Part shown: in pieces, positions 1-9,187 of the stretch | Layout: every line of letters starts with the position of its first letter | Numbering within the stretch: position 1 is the first letter of the stretch | Source: Erythrobacter sp. HKB08 | GTDB taxonomy: Bacteria; Pseudomonadota; Alphaproteobacteria; Sphingomonadales; Sphingomonadaceae | Direction of reading: 5' to 3' | DNA: 64,000 nucleotides | NCBI RefSeq assembly: GCF_004114695.1 | Contig: NZ_CP035310.1 | Location: forward strand, 2,091,501 to 2,155,500 | The notes under the pieces: model-generated | What the model saw: the letters and a program-made list of their open reading frames with translations, nothing else | Told to the model about the DNA's origin: nothing | Databases searched by the model: none | Made by a program: the position numbers and the translations under genes

Positions 1-205
1 CGAAAGTCGCGGTGACGCTCGCCTTCTCCTCGCCCGCGCGGACAAGCCCGCTATCGGCGCGGTTGCCGAGGACGAGGCCCAAAGCGTCGAGCAGGATCGA
101 CTTGCCCGCACCGGTCTCGCCCGTCAGCACGCCGAGACCGCGCCCGAAATCCAGGTCGAGCGCCTCGATCAATACGATGTTGCGGATGGCGAGATGGGTC
201 AGCAT
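1..205 (-). CDS. recN: DNA repair ATPase RecN, N-terminal part (runs off the window)
   Basis: Only the first 68 codons are present. The translation begins MLTHLAIRNIVLIEALDLDF and contains the Walker A motif GETGAGKSILLDAL near residues 28-41, which is the standard start of RecN, an SMC-like ATPase of double-strand-break repair. The ATG at 205 lies 39 bp after the stop of the upstream CapA-like gene on the same strand. Sphingomonads commonly place recN just after bamD, which supports the call. The rest of the protein is outside the window. Confidence 0.93.
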   Translation of the reverse strand, partial: MLTHLAIRNIVLIEALDLDFGRGLGVLTGETGAGKSILLDALGLVLGNRADSGLVRAGEEKASVTATF

Positions 206-244
206 GAGCGTTGGTCGATTCCCTAGCCCAAGCCGCGAGGCGCG

Positions 245-2299
245 TCACCGTTCCCCGTATGAGCTTTCCGCAAGAGAGGAATTGCGGCGGATGGCGGAGA
301 AGCGCCAGTCGGCCTTCGATCCGGGTTCTACACCGTCGTGCCATTCGACGAGGGAGAAGTCGTCGATCGCGACAGGTTCTATCCCTGCGCCCGCTGCGGG
401 ATGGATGCGCAAGGCTGGACGGAATTCGCGCGGGTCACCCGAGGCGCTGCGTGGCTGGTCGAAGTGGAACTCGACCTGCTGCCAATCTGCGCCGCCTGTT
501 AGTTCGATCGAGCCGACGCTCTGCCCTCGCCAACGAGCGCTGGGTGCATCGCCCTTCTCCGGGCGCGGTTTCACGAGCAGTTCGATGCGCGCATCCTGCG
601 GGATGCGGACCAAAAGGCGCGCGGTGAAGCTGCCGCCCTCGCCGCTCCGCAGATAAGGCATCGGATATGTCGCAAACGGCTTCCCGGCGACTTCCGGACG
701 CAGGACCATCCGGCGATTGCCTTGCTCGTCCGCGAATTCGAGACCCGCGCCGCTCGCACCCCAGAACCGGTCGCGCGCCTCGCCCATGACCGCGCTCTCG
801 AAATCGCCGCGCGAGAGGTGTTCGACGCCGAAGCGCGCACTCGCCATGCCAGCACAAAGCGGCGCGAGATCGCGCAGCAGTGTCGAGGTATTGCGGACGC
901 ACAGGTCGTCGCGGTCCTCCTGCTTCGCGCGGATCACGGCGTGGCCGCCGCTCATGTCGAAGCGCGTGCCGCGTTCTGCCGAAAGCGAGAGGATGCGTCG
1001 CAGCGCCGTTTCGCGGGCGCGCCCGACGGCCGGGACCGGTCGGTAGTCGACCACGGCAAGCGGCACGACTTCGGCCCGGTGGAACTTCCCCTTGTCGAGC
1101 CAGACCTTGAGCGCGAAGCCCGACTGGGTCTCGTGAAAGTCCTGGTCGAACATGAAATTGCCGATCGACCATGCGATCAGCCCGCCGCGATAGACTTCGA
1201 GGCCTTGTGCGACATGCGGGTGGTGACCGACGGCAACCGGCGCGCCATGTTCGATGGCGGCGCGCAGGCGGCCGGTGGTGGTCGTGCCGGGGCGGTCCCA
1301 GTACTCGCCGCCGCCGTGATACTGGACGATCGGCACGCGACCATCGCCGCGCTCCGCGCTGACGCTGCGGCGGATCTGGCCCTTGGTGCCGAATGCCGCC
1401 CCGCCCTTCGCCTCGGTCGCGACCTGGTTCGGGGTCCAGCTCCCCTCCCATCCGACGAAGGACAGCATGGAGAGCCTGTTGCGCGGCAAGTCGATCTGCG
1501 CGGCCACTTCGGCTTCCTCCTCCTCGAGCCCGGCGCCTGCATGGAGCAGCCCGCCCGCCTCGACCGCCTGCCGCGTCGCGAGGACGCCGGCGTCGGAATA
1601 GTCGTTGATGTGGTTGTTGCCGAGCGCGACGAAATCGACCCCTGCGCGCTTCAGGGCCGGCGCGAGTTCGGGCGTCGAATGAAACACGATCCGCTTCGGC
1701 GCCGGCGCGCCCGGCGCATTATCGGCCAAGACCGTCTCGAGATTGACTGAAGCGACATCGGCGCCCTCGATATAGGGCCGCATCGGGGCGAGCAGCCGGT
1801 CGAGATCGCTCGCCGCGCTCTCCGGCCTGATCAGCACACGCTCGTCGCGCTTGGGCGCGAAATAGCGGCGTCCGGCCATGGTATCGCCGCCGAAGAACAG
1901 CTCGACCCGTCCCTTCTTGCGGCCGACCAGTTCGATCGCCGGGATTTGCAGGCAGGCGCAGTCGTCATGCTCGATCTCGGGCCGCGCGAAGGTCTGGACC
2001 GCGCGGAAGATATCGCCCCCGTCGACCCTAAGCCGGACCAGCGCGTCTTCGGGGATGTGCGCGACGAAATGTCCGTCTTCGGACAGCTCGGCCGCTACGC
2101 CGTTGATCGCGACCGAGACCTGCGAAAAATCGACCCGGTCGCGCCTGCCGTCGAGCACACCGCTGACGAGGAGCTCGCCTTCGCCCGCCACCTCGCCGCC
2201 GACCAGCTCATGCGCCGGATGCGCGCTTGCGGCCCCCGGCAGCGCCAGCGCGGCTGCAAGGGATGCGAAGAGACGGATACGGAAAGGCCCCCGGAACAT
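245..2299 (-). CDS. CapA-family (PGA_cap) exported metallophosphatase-like protein
   Basis: A 684-residue protein with a signal peptide (cleavage near ASA-HPAH, residue 26). The CapA/PgsA calcineurin-like core runs from about residue 133 to 430: GGDTMAGR at 137-144, NLETV at 186-190, GNNH at 227-230, YHGG at 327-330, HHPH at 359-362 and GNFMFDQ at 380-386. These His/Asp/Asn positions form the two-metal site of the family. The N-terminal 110 residues resemble a small beta domain and the C-terminal 200 residues are unassigned. CapA proteins of Gram-positives act in poly-gamma-glutamate export, but no capB or capC is nearby, so the substrate here is unknown. It sits between bamD (70 bp upstream) and recN, probably one transcript. 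Confidence 0.85.
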   Translation of the reverse strand: MFRGPFRIRLFASLAAALALPGAASAHPAHELVGGEVAGEGELLVSGVLDGRRDRVDFSQVSVAINGVAAELSEDGHFVAHIPEDALVRLRVDGGDIFRAVQTFARPEIEHDDCACLQIPAIELVGRKKGRVELFFGGDTMAGRRYFAPKRDERVLIRPESAASDLDRLLAPMRPYIEGADVASVNLETVLADNAPGAPAPKRIVFHSTPELAPALKRAGVDFVALGNNHINDYSDAGVLATRQAVEAGGLLHAGAGLEEEEAEVAAQIDLPRNRLSMLSFVGWEGSWTPNQVATEAKGGAAFGTKGQIRRSVSAERGDGRVPIVQYHGGGEYWDRPGTTTTGRLRAAIEHGAPVAVGHHPHVAQGLEVYRGGLIAWSIGNFMFDQDFHETQSGFALKVWLDKGKFHRAEVVPLAVVDYRPVPAVGRARETALRRILSLSAERGTRFDMSGGHAVIRAKQEDRDDLCVRNTSTLLRDLAPLCAGMASARFGVEHLSRGDFESAVMGEARDRFWGASGAGLEFADEQGNRRMVLRPEVAGKPFATYPMPYLRSGEGGSFTARLLVRIPQDARIELLVKPRPEKGDAPSARWRGQSVGSIELTGGADWQQVEFHFDQPRSASGDPREFRPALRIHPAAGAGIEPVAIDDFSLVEWHDGVEPGSKADWRFSAIRRNSSLAESSYGER

Positions 2300-2369
2300 T
2301 CCGGAGGCCCTGCCAAATCAATCACAATATCGCGTTAACTACGCCCGCATTGGCGCGAGCGCTGCGCAA

Positions 2370-3173
2370 TCAGCTGACGGTAACGCCTGCCGCGTGGTCC
2401 TGCACCAGCTCGTATGCCTTCTCGTACCACTCGCTGCCCGGGTAGTTCGCGCCGAGGACGGCCGCATATTTCTTCGCTTCTTCCGGCACGCCGAGCGCGA
2501 GGCTCGATTCGGTCAGGCGATAGAGCGCTTCGGGCGCGTGGCTGGTGGTCTGGTATTCGTCGATCACGTTCTGGAAACGGATCTGCGCGGCGAGCCAGCG
2601 GCCCGAACGCTGGTAGAAACGCCCGATCTCCATCTCCTTGCCTGCAAGGTGGTCGTTCACCAGGTCGAGCTTGAGACGCGCATCGGCGGCATATTCGCTG
2701 TTCGGGAAGCGACGGTTCACTTCCTGCAGCGAAGCGAGCGCCTGTTCGGTGATCTTCTGGTCGCGCGTCACGTCGCTGATCTGCTCGTAGTAGCTGAGCG
2801 CGATCAGGTAATAGGCGTAAGGCGCGTCCTTGTTGCCCGGGTGGATCGACAGGAAGCGCTGCGCGCTCTGGATCGTCTTGTTGTAGTCGCGTGCGACGTA
2901 ATAGCTGAATGCGCTCATCAGCTGTGCGCGGCGGGCCCAGGGCGAATAGGGGTGCTGGCGCTCGACCTCGTCGAACAGCGCGGCGGCGAGCGGCGCGTTG
3001 CCGCGATCGAGCCGGTCCTTGGCCGAAGCGTAGAGCGTCTCCACGTCGCGGGCGACGTAGGCGGTGTCACGAGGGCCACCGCCGCTGCCGGCACAGGCGG
3101 TCAGCAGGAGGGTCGAGGCGCAACCGGCTGCGAGCAGCACGGACTTGGGCGAAACGCGCGAGAACATGGTCAT
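2370..3173 (-). CDS. bamD: Outer membrane protein assembly lipoprotein BamD
   Basis: 267 residues with a lipoprotein signal (LLLTAC, lipidated Cys27) followed by tetratricopeptide-like helical repeats from about residue 45 to 255. Family segments such as LYASAKDRLDRGN, FDEVERQHPYSPWARRAQLM and RFLSIHPGNKDAPYAYYL are present. BamD is the essential periplasmic partner of BamA in beta-barrel insertion. Two in-frame ATGs (3173 and 3167) are possible starts and make no practical difference. It is the first gene of the bamD-capA-recN run on the minus strand. Confidence 0.96.
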   Translation of the reverse strand: MTMFSRVSPKSVLLAAGCASTLLLTACAGSGGGPRDTAYVARDVETLYASAKDRLDRGNAPLAAALFDEVERQHPYSPWARRAQLMSAFSYYVARDYNKTIQSAQRFLSIHPGNKDAPYAYYLIALSYYEQISDVTRDQKITEQALASLQEVNRRFPNSEYAADARLKLDLVNDHLAGKEMEIGRFYQRSGRWLAAQIRFQNVIDEYQTTSHAPEALYRLTESSLALGVPEEAKKYAAVLGANYPGSEWYEKAYELVQDHAAGVTVS

Positions 3174-3320
3174 GGGCGGAGCCTATAACCCTCGCCTCGC
3201 TGAACGCCAAGTGAAGTTGCGCCCGTTTGCCCACAGTCAGGCTTGGCCGCGCAGATACATTCGTTTCTCGCCAAGATACCGCGAGCCGCTAGACTGCAGG
3301 AAACAAGGAGTCTTGATCCG

Positions 3321-4574
3321 ATGAGCGAATCCGCTTCGCACATTGCCGAACTTGGACAGCGCGCCCGCATTGCCGCGCGCAAGCTGCTGACCGCGACGAC
3401 CGAGCAGAAGAACCGCGCGCTGATCGAGGCGGCCTCGGCGCTGCGCAAGGCGACCCCCGCCCTGCTCGAGGCCAATGCCAAGGACGTCGCCAGCATCGAG
3501 GGCGAGAAACCCGACAGCTTCATCGACCGGCTGCGGCTGACTGAAGACCGCGTCGAAGGCATGGCGCAGGCGCTCGAACAGATTGCCGAACTGCCCGACC
3601 CGGTCGGCCGCACACTTGCAAGCTTCGAGCGCCCCAACGGCCTCAAGATCGACCGTGTCGCGGTACCGATCGGCGTTATCGGCATGATCTACGAATCGCG
3701 TCCCAATGTCGGGGCCGATGCGTCGGCCCTGTGTCTCAAATCCGGCAATGCAGTGATCCTGCGCGGTGGTTCGGAAAGCCGCCATTCGACCCGCGAGATC
3801 GTCGCCTGCATGCGCGCAGGGCTCACCGCTGCGGGCCTGCCCGAAGATGCGGTGCAGGCCGTCGGCACGACCGACCGCGATGCGGTGGCAGAACTGCTCA
3901 AGGCGGACGAATATCTCGACCTCGTGATCCCGCGCGGTGGCCGCGGGCTCGTCGAACTGGTGCGCGACCAGGCGAGCGTGCCGACGCTGCTGCACCTCGA
4001 TGGCAACTGCCACAGCTACGTCCATGAAGCCGCCGATCTCGACAAGGCCGTCACGGTCATCGCCAATGCGAAGATGCGCCGCACCGGCATCTGCGGCGCG
4101 ACCGAGAGCATCGTCGTCGATCGCGCGGTAGCCGGCGAATTCATCCCCAAGCTGGCCGATGCGCTGACGCCGGATTGCGAAATGCGCGGCGATGCGGAGG
4201 CCGTCGCAGCCGACAGCCGCCTCGTTCCCGCCACCGAGGAAGACTGGGACACCGAATATCTCGACCCCATCGCGTCGGTGAAAGTCGTCGACGGGCTCGA
4301 CGAGGGGATCGCGTGGGTCGATGCGCATAGCTCGCACCACACCGATGCGATCATGACCGAGGACGAGGACGCCGCCCGCCGTTTCATGACCGAGCTCGAC
4401 AGCGCGATCCTGATGCACAACGCCTCGACCCAGTTCGCCGATGGCGGCGAATTCGGCATGGGCGCGGAAATCGGCATCGCGACGGGCAAGATGCATGCTC
4501 GCGGGCCCGTCGGGCTGGAGCAGCTGACGAGCTTCAAATATCTCGTCCATGGCAACGGCCAGGCGCGCCCCTGA
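3321..4574 (+). CDS. proA: Glutamate-5-semialdehyde dehydrogenase (gamma-glutamyl phosphate reductase)
   Basis: 417 residues beginning [16 protein letters not shown]. The ATG at 3321 is chosen over a longer reading because AAGGAG lies ten bases upstream. ProA reduces gamma-glutamyl phosphate to glutamate semialdehyde in proline synthesis. Visible hallmarks are [13 protein letters not shown], the nucleotide-binding region around LRGGSES, and the catalytic Cys in [11 protein letters not shown]. The C-terminal [17 protein letters not shown]-type segment reads [19 protein letters not shown]. Length fits the family. proB is not adjacent. Confidence 0.97.
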   Translation: MSESASHIAELGQRARIAARKLLTATTEQKNRALIEAASALRKATPALLEANAKDVASIEGEKPDSFIDRLRLTEDRVEGMAQALEQIAELPDPVGRTLASFERPNGLKIDRVAVPIGVIGMIYESRPNVGADASALCLKSGNAVILRGGSESRHSTREIVACMRAGLTAAGLPEDAVQAVGTTDRDAVAELLKADEYLDLVIPRGGRGLVELVRDQASVPTLLHLDGNCHSYVHEAADLDKAVTVIANAKMRRTGICGATESIVVDRAVAGEFIPKLADALTPDCEMRGDAEAVAADSRLVPATEEDWDTEYLDPIASVKVVDGLDEGIAWVDAHSSHHTDAIMTEDEDAARRFMTELDSAILMHNASTQFADGGEFGMGAEIGIATGKMHARGPVGLEQLTSFKYLVHGNGQARP

Positions 4575-4696
4575 TCCCAATGCACTCCGGCCAATTCCCT
4601 AAGGAAACCCCGAAAGCCGTTAACTTTCCGGCTTAGGTCCGCTGCAACTATCGGCGGTGTTAAAGCATCAGGCATTCAATTCGGGGAGCAGACAGA

Positions 4697-4867
4697 ATGT
4701 TTGCACGGCTCGTCAGTGACGAGAATGGCGCTACCGCCATCGAGTACGGCCTTCTGGTCGCGCTACTTGCTATCGCGATGATTGTCGCGTTGCAGAGCAC
4801 TGGCACAGAGCTGGCGACGACCATGACCACGGTCGACACCACTCTGGCCGGAAGCAACACGGTCTGA
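4697..4867 (+). CDS. Flp-type pilin (Flp/Fap family), solitary
   Basis: A 56-residue protein, MFARLVSDENGATAIEYGLL followed by a hydrophobic helix (VALLAIAMIVAL) and a short polar tail. The G-A-T-A-I-E-Y-G-L sequence is the prepilin peptidase site of Flp pilins, with cleavage expected after Gly11, the conserved Glu at +5 and Tyr at +6. These are the subunits of tad-type adhesive pili. No tad/cpa assembly genes are in the window, so the machinery must be elsewhere or absent. A strong terminator follows directly. GGGGAG upstream at about 4683-4688 is a plausible ribosome site. Confidence 0.9.
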   Translation: MFARLVSDENGATAIEYGLLVALLAIAMIVALQSTGTELATTMTTVDTTLAGSNTV

Positions 4868-4877
4868 TCAAAACAAT

Positions 4878-4916
4878 GGGCGGGCACCCGGTCTCCAGGT
4901 GCCCGCCCCATTCTTT
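4878..4916. terminator. Intrinsic terminator between convergent flp pilin and lipoxygenase genes
   Basis: An 11-bp perfect stem pairs GGGCGGGCACC (4878-4888) with GGTGCCCGCCC (4898-4908) across a nine-base loop. It is followed by the T-rich run CATTCTTTCT on the plus strand. It lies ten bases after the pilin stop and just beyond the lipoxygenase stop on the other strand, so it may serve both genes, best placed for the pilin. Confidence 0.85.
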
Positions 4917-6854
4917 CTAGATATTGGTGCTGCTCGGGATCAGGCTCGGCAGCAGGAAAGTGTACGGGCGGCGACGCTCTGCATTGCGCTGCACGATCTG
5001 CGCTTCGACCTCTTCAAGAGACTGCTGGAACCGGTCGAGCGGCCCGCCCTCGCCGACGATCCGCTCGTCGCGGAACCACTGCGGATAGGGGAAATTCGGC
5101 GAGAGATAGGTACCAAGCGGCCGGTAGTAGAGCGAGCCGAGCAGGAACAGCACCTTGAGCTGTTCGAGCGCGAGCGCCTGCGGCGGCATCATCTCGATCC
5201 ACTCGGATTTCGTCGCGCCATCTTGCGTATCGGGGGCCTGCTGCCACAGGGCGCCGGTCACGGCAGGCGCAAATTCCATAATCGCCTTCTGCGGGAAGTT
5301 GACCGATGCGTGCTGCGCGCTGCCGGTGAAGATCGTCATGGTGCAGATCTGGACCAGATCCTCGATCGTCTGCGGCGCGGTGAAGCCTTTCAGCTGGCCG
5401 TGACCAGCGATTGCCGCGGCCCAGGCGGATAGTTCGGTATCGCCGGTCACGTCGCTGTCCGCATCGTAATAGACCGCGAGATAATCGCGCACCCAGCTTT
5501 CGATCGCGCTCCACACCAGCAGCCCGTCGTCGCGATAGGGGTAATTGGCGAGCGCCGAGTTGGCATCCACACCGCGCCTTGCGAGATCGTTGGGCAGCAT
5601 CCCGTCGGTGAAATCGAAGGTCAGCCGCGCCTCGACTGCCGCCTGCTGGCTGCTCGCGATGGTCCCGGCAAAGATATGGTCGATCGGGCCGCCCTTGGTG
5701 ATGAGGCTCGTCGCAGCCGCCTCGTTGATGAACATGGTGCCTTCGTAGTGGCGCACCAGCAGTGCCCAGACGGGATGCTGGTCGGACAGGTGGCGATGGG
5801 TCGCGACCGCAATCGCCTCGATCACGAGATGCGTGCGCGCGAGGTGCGCGAAGAGTTCATGGTAATTGCCGTCGGCGACCTGCACGACGAGTTTCGCCAT
5901 CTCCCAGCCCCACTGCTTCTCGTCGGAGAGCGAAGGCGTCATCACCGGGCTGGCCGGATCGGACGGGTCGCAATTGATCGCCACCGGGACGAGCGAGCTG
6001 GCTCCCGGCGGCACTGCGAACAGCGCGACCGGGCAGGTCAGGTATTTGTCGACACCTTCCCATTCGCCCGGCTCGATGATCTTGAGGTCGTCGAAGTCGC
6101 ACTGGAACAGGCGGCCTTGTGCGACGGCGGCTTCCAGCGTGTCGCCCGGCACGACGGCCGCATATTGCTCGGCAGTGACGGCGCACCTGGCGGGCACGGC
6201 ATCGACCGCTTCGATCAGGACACTGTTCGGCCCGGCAACGCGCAGGTTTGCGAATTCGAGGTCGTCCTGGAAGGTGTAGGCGATTTCCGGGCAGGCGATC
6301 GATTTGAACAACCCGCGATAGTTCTCGAGCGAGCGATCCTGCTTGCCGAGCGCTTCCTTCGTCGCGCCGCGCATCTCGATGATGCCCTGCAGCTTGGTCG
6401 CATGGTTCTTGAGATCGGCAATCGCGACTTCGGCGGAGACGAGTTCGACCGCTTCCTTCGCTTCCTCGACCAGGCTGTGCTTGCCCAGCGGATTGATGGC
6501 GAGCTTCAATTCGAGGCCGACGACATCCTTTTCGATCGCGCCGATCACCAGGCGATCGGCTGCGAGGAGCGCGGGATCGAGCGAGGAAAGCTTCTGCTCG
6601 ATCAGGTCTGCTTCGACCTCGACCTGGTTCTTCGCCAGCTCGAGCACGATGCGCACCAGCTTGAGCCACCATTCCAGCGTCGGGTCCTCGGCCTTGGGCA
6701 GCGTCTTGACCACCGGCACACCCTCGAGCGCGGGGACCGCATCGGTCCATTGGTATTCCGCCTGGCTCGCTGCGATCTGCGCCTTGCGGGCCGCCTGCTG
6801 ACCGGCATCGTCGTTTTGCGGGAGCGTCGGTTTTACTGGTGCCTGATGGGCCAT
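4917..6854 (-). CDS. Lipoxygenase (non-heme iron fatty-acid dioxygenase)
   Basis: 645 residues from the ATG at 6854, chosen because AAAGGAA lies about ten bases upstream; the in-frame TTG at 6860 is too close to it. The C-terminal two-thirds is a lipoxygenase catalytic domain. All five iron ligands can be placed: His337 and His342 in AHLARTHLVIEA, His515 and Asn519 in SAQHASVNFPQ, and the terminal Ile645 carboxylate (SSTNI). Family segments LSDQHPVWALLVRHYEG and NYPYRDDGLLVWSAI are also present. Lipoxygenases insert O2 into polyunsaturated fatty acids. There is no signal peptide, unlike secreted Pseudomonas LoxA, and the first 300 residues are helical with no evident PLAT domain. It faces a diguanylate cyclase across about 145 bp. 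Confidence 0.93.
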   Translation of the reverse strand: MAHQAPVKPTLPQNDDAGQQAARKAQIAASQAEYQWTDAVPALEGVPVVKTLPKAEDPTLEWWLKLVRIVLELAKNQVEVEADLIEQKLSSLDPALLAADRLVIGAIEKDVVGLELKLAINPLGKHSLVEEAKEAVELVSAEVAIADLKNHATKLQGIIEMRGATKEALGKQDRSLENYRGLFKSIACPEIAYTFQDDLEFANLRVAGPNSVLIEAVDAVPARCAVTAEQYAAVVPGDTLEAAVAQGRLFQCDFDDLKIIEPGEWEGVDKYLTCPVALFAVPPGASSLVPVAINCDPSDPASPVMTPSLSDEKQWGWEMAKLVVQVADGNYHELFAHLARTHLVIEAIAVATHRHLSDQHPVWALLVRHYEGTMFINEAAATSLITKGGPIDHIFAGTIASSQQAAVEARLTFDFTDGMLPNDLARRGVDANSALANYPYRDDGLLVWSAIESWVRDYLAVYYDADSDVTGDTELSAWAAAIAGHGQLKGFTAPQTIEDLVQICTMTIFTGSAQHASVNFPQKAIMEFAPAVTGALWQQAPDTQDGATKSEWIEMMPPQALALEQLKVLFLLGSLYYRPLGTYLSPNFPYPQWFRDERIVGEGGPLDRFQQSLEEVEAQIVQRNAERRRPYTFLLPSLIPSSTNI

Positions 6855-6999
6855 GGGCAAGTATTCCTTTCGTGAATTACTGCGCAGTGGCTAAATCGAA
6901 TATGGTTAATGCCGTCCTTCGATCGGGAAATTATTTGGCCCTCGCGTAATTCGCATGCGGGTAAGAGTTGTTTAGGGCTTTTCCCTTATCCCGGTCGCC

Positions 7000-8172
7000 A
7001 TGAGGGGTCTCGCCAAAGCTCTGAACCGGCTCGCAATTCCGGATTTGCCGCACGACGTGCGCCAGGACTTTGTCGTGTCCGCTGCGACGCAGGTGCAGAA
7101 GCAGGCCTTCTGGCTGTTCGTCGCCCTCCTCATCACCACGCCCTTTGCCGTGATCATCACGCCGCCCGAAGCGGGCTGGCTGGTGCGCTGGGGCCTGCCG
7201 GGCGCAATGGCGGCCTACTGCCTGTTCGGCATGTTCAAGCTGAGCCGCGACAACGCGTTCGCCGAAAAGCCGTGGCGGGCGGAGAAATTCGTGGTCGAGG
7301 CGTCGGTCTCCTCCTGCGTCGGCGCGCTAATCTGCACCAGCTGGGCGGTTCTCAGCTGGCTCGGCGCGGAAGGGGGCGAGCGGCTGCACTTCCCGGTCAT
7401 CCTCGTGATGGGCGCGCTGGCGACTGCCTACTGCCTTGCGAGCGTGCGCATCGGGGCGATCACGCACCTCGTCATCGACATCACGCCGATCGCGCTACTG
7501 CTGATGTTCTCCGGCTCGGTGCTGGACTTCGCCGTCGGCCTCAGCCTTGCGCTGGCCGGGCTGTTCCAGTGGAACATGATCAACGTCCACCACCGCCACG
7601 TGATCGAGCTGCTCATGCTCAAGCGGCACAACCAGCAGCTTGCGCTGACCGATCCGCTGACCGGCCTGCTCAACCGCCGCGCGCTGCTCGACTTTGCCGA
7701 GGCGCTGGGCTGCGATGGCACGGATTCGCGCCTCATCCTGATCGATATCGACCGCTTCAAGGCGATCAACGACAGCTTCGGCCACGACACCGGCGACGAG
7801 GTGCTGCGCGAGATCGCGGCCATCGTCGACAAGCGCAGCGGCAACAACATCAGCGCCGCGCGGCTCGGGGGCGAGGAATTCGCGCTGCTCGGCACGCCCG
7901 AGGCGCTGCCAGCCGCGACCGCCCTCGCCCTGCTGACCGAGATCCGCGAGGCGGCAATGCCGCATGGCGGGCAAGTCACCGTCAGTCTCGGCATCGCGGA
8001 AGGGCCGCTCGACGACGAACGCGCCTGGCGCCGGCTCTACGGCCGCGCGGACGAGGCGCTCTACGAAGCCAAGCGCACGGGCCGCAATCGCTATTGCCAT
8101 GCCGACGATGTGCGCTCCGACACGCCGCAGCGCCGCGCGGGCGATGCGCAAGCGGGCCGCGCCGCCGCCTGA
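7000..8172 (+). CDS. Membrane-anchored diguanylate cyclase (GGDEF)
   Basis: 390 residues. The N-terminal 200 carry about six hydrophobic segments (for example FWLFVALLITTPFAVII and PIALLLMFSGSVLDFAVGL), forming an unclassified membrane sensor. A GGDEF domain follows from about residue 215, starting at LTDPLTGLLNRRALLD, with IDIDRFKAIND and the active-site signature GGEEF in RLGGEEFALL. It should make cyclic di-GMP from two GTP. The tail after about residue 365 is polar and disordered. The ATG at 7000 has no clear Shine-Dalgarno sequence. It is divergent from the lipoxygenase. Confidence 0.9.
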   Translation: MRGLAKALNRLAIPDLPHDVRQDFVVSAATQVQKQAFWLFVALLITTPFAVIITPPEAGWLVRWGLPGAMAAYCLFGMFKLSRDNAFAEKPWRAEKFVVEASVSSCVGALICTSWAVLSWLGAEGGERLHFPVILVMGALATAYCLASVRIGAITHLVIDITPIALLLMFSGSVLDFAVGLSLALAGLFQWNMINVHHRHVIELLMLKRHNQQLALTDPLTGLLNRRALLDFAEALGCDGTDSRLILIDIDRFKAINDSFGHDTGDEVLREIAAIVDKRSGNNISAARLGGEEFALLGTPEALPAATALALLTEIREAAMPHGGQVTVSLGIAEGPLDDERAWRRLYGRADEALYEAKRTGRNRYCHADDVRSDTPQRRAGDAQAGRAAA

Positions 8173-8214
8173 GGCATTTTCCTACTCGCCCCAAAATGTG
8201 CATCAGCCTTGCGG

Positions 8215-9126
8215 ATGACCCGCAAAGCCGATCCCGCCACCACCCGCCTCCCCGCCACCGCGGGCGAGCTGCCCGCCTTCACCCCCGTCCCGCGCAAGTC
8301 GAAGCGCCACGACGGCTGGACCGAGGAGCGGCAGCAGCGCTTCATCGAGGCGCTCGCTAGCACCGGCAGCGTCAAGGCCGCCGCGCGCGCGGTCGATATG
8401 AGCGCGGAGGGCGCCTACCACCTGCGCCGCCAGCCCGGCGCGGAGAGCTTCGCCGCCGCCTGGCAGGCCGCGCTCGACCACGGGGTGCAGCGGATCGAGG
8501 ACGTCGCGATGGAGCGCGCGCTCAACGGGGTGGAGGTGCCGGTCTATTCCTACGGCAAGCTCGTCGGCAGCCGCACCGCCTATAACGACCGGCTGCTGAT
8601 GTTCATGCTGCGCAACCGCGCGCCCGAGCGCTTCGCGAACGGCAAGTCCGACCTCAAGGGCCTCAACGCGGTCGGCAAGATGGAGAAGCGGCGGCTCAAG
8701 AAGAAATGGCGCCGCAAGTGGGAGAAGGAGCAGGCGCGCAAAACCGGCCGCAAGCACCTCAGCGCCCCGGAGGCGCGCAAGGTGATCGATGCCAAGCTGG
8801 AGGAACTGCGCCAGCGCGTGCTCGCCCGCAAGGGGATGGAATGGTGCACCCTCTCCCCCGAAACCCGCGAGGCCTACCGCCACTACGAAACCCTGCGCGC
8901 CCGCGACCTCGGCCGCGATTTCAAGATGCCCTCCCACCTGCCGGACGAGGCCACCATCGCCGAGGAACGGGAAGAAGAGGAACGCCGCATCCGCGAAGCC
9001 CGCGAACGAGCGCAGCGCGAAGCGCCTCCCACCCTACCCCCGCCGGGCTACATCTACCCGAAGCCGAAACCCGAACCGGACGACGGGCCGAGGGTCAGGC
9101 GGTTGAAGGATGACACTTGGCGCTAA
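8215..9126 (+). CDS. HTH protein resembling phage terminase small subunits; function unknown
   Basis: 303 residues from the ATG at 8215 (a TTG lies two codons earlier). Residues about 25-110 contain a helix-turn-helix pattern, WTEERQQRFIEALASTGSV...AAARAVDMSAEGAYHLRR, typical of terminase small-subunit-like or Sphingomonad HTH proteins. The middle is very basic (MEKRRLKKKWRRKWEKEQ) and the C-terminal 80 residues are Arg/Glu/Pro-rich and probably disordered. No other phage gene is near, so a terminase role is not supported. It lies directly beside the low-GC three-gene cassette but is itself GC-rich. Confidence 0.6.
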   Translation: MTRKADPATTRLPATAGELPAFTPVPRKSKRHDGWTEERQQRFIEALASTGSVKAAARAVDMSAEGAYHLRRQPGAESFAAAWQAALDHGVQRIEDVAMERALNGVEVPVYSYGKLVGSRTAYNDRLLMFMLRNRAPERFANGKSDLKGLNAVGKMEKRRLKKKWRRKWEKEQARKTGRKHLSAPEARKVIDAKLEELRQRVLARKGMEWCTLSPETREAYRHYETLRARDLGRDFKMPSHLPDEATIAEEREEEERRIREARERAQREAPPTLPPPGYIYPKPKPEPDDGPRVRRLKDDTWR

Positions 9127-9187
9127 CAAACAGGGGGAGCGCCATACCGGTCGGCGACTAGCCGACCGCAAGGCCGACCGGCCGCCC

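Noticed and set aside
722-1750. Long plus-strand open frame opposite the CapA-like gene
   Set aside because: Shadow of high-GC coding on the other strand; the minus-strand frame has a signal peptide and full CapA motifs.
5676-6875. Long plus-strand open frame opposite the lipoxygenase gene
   Set aside because: No protein family pattern, and the minus-strand frame carries all lipoxygenase ligands.
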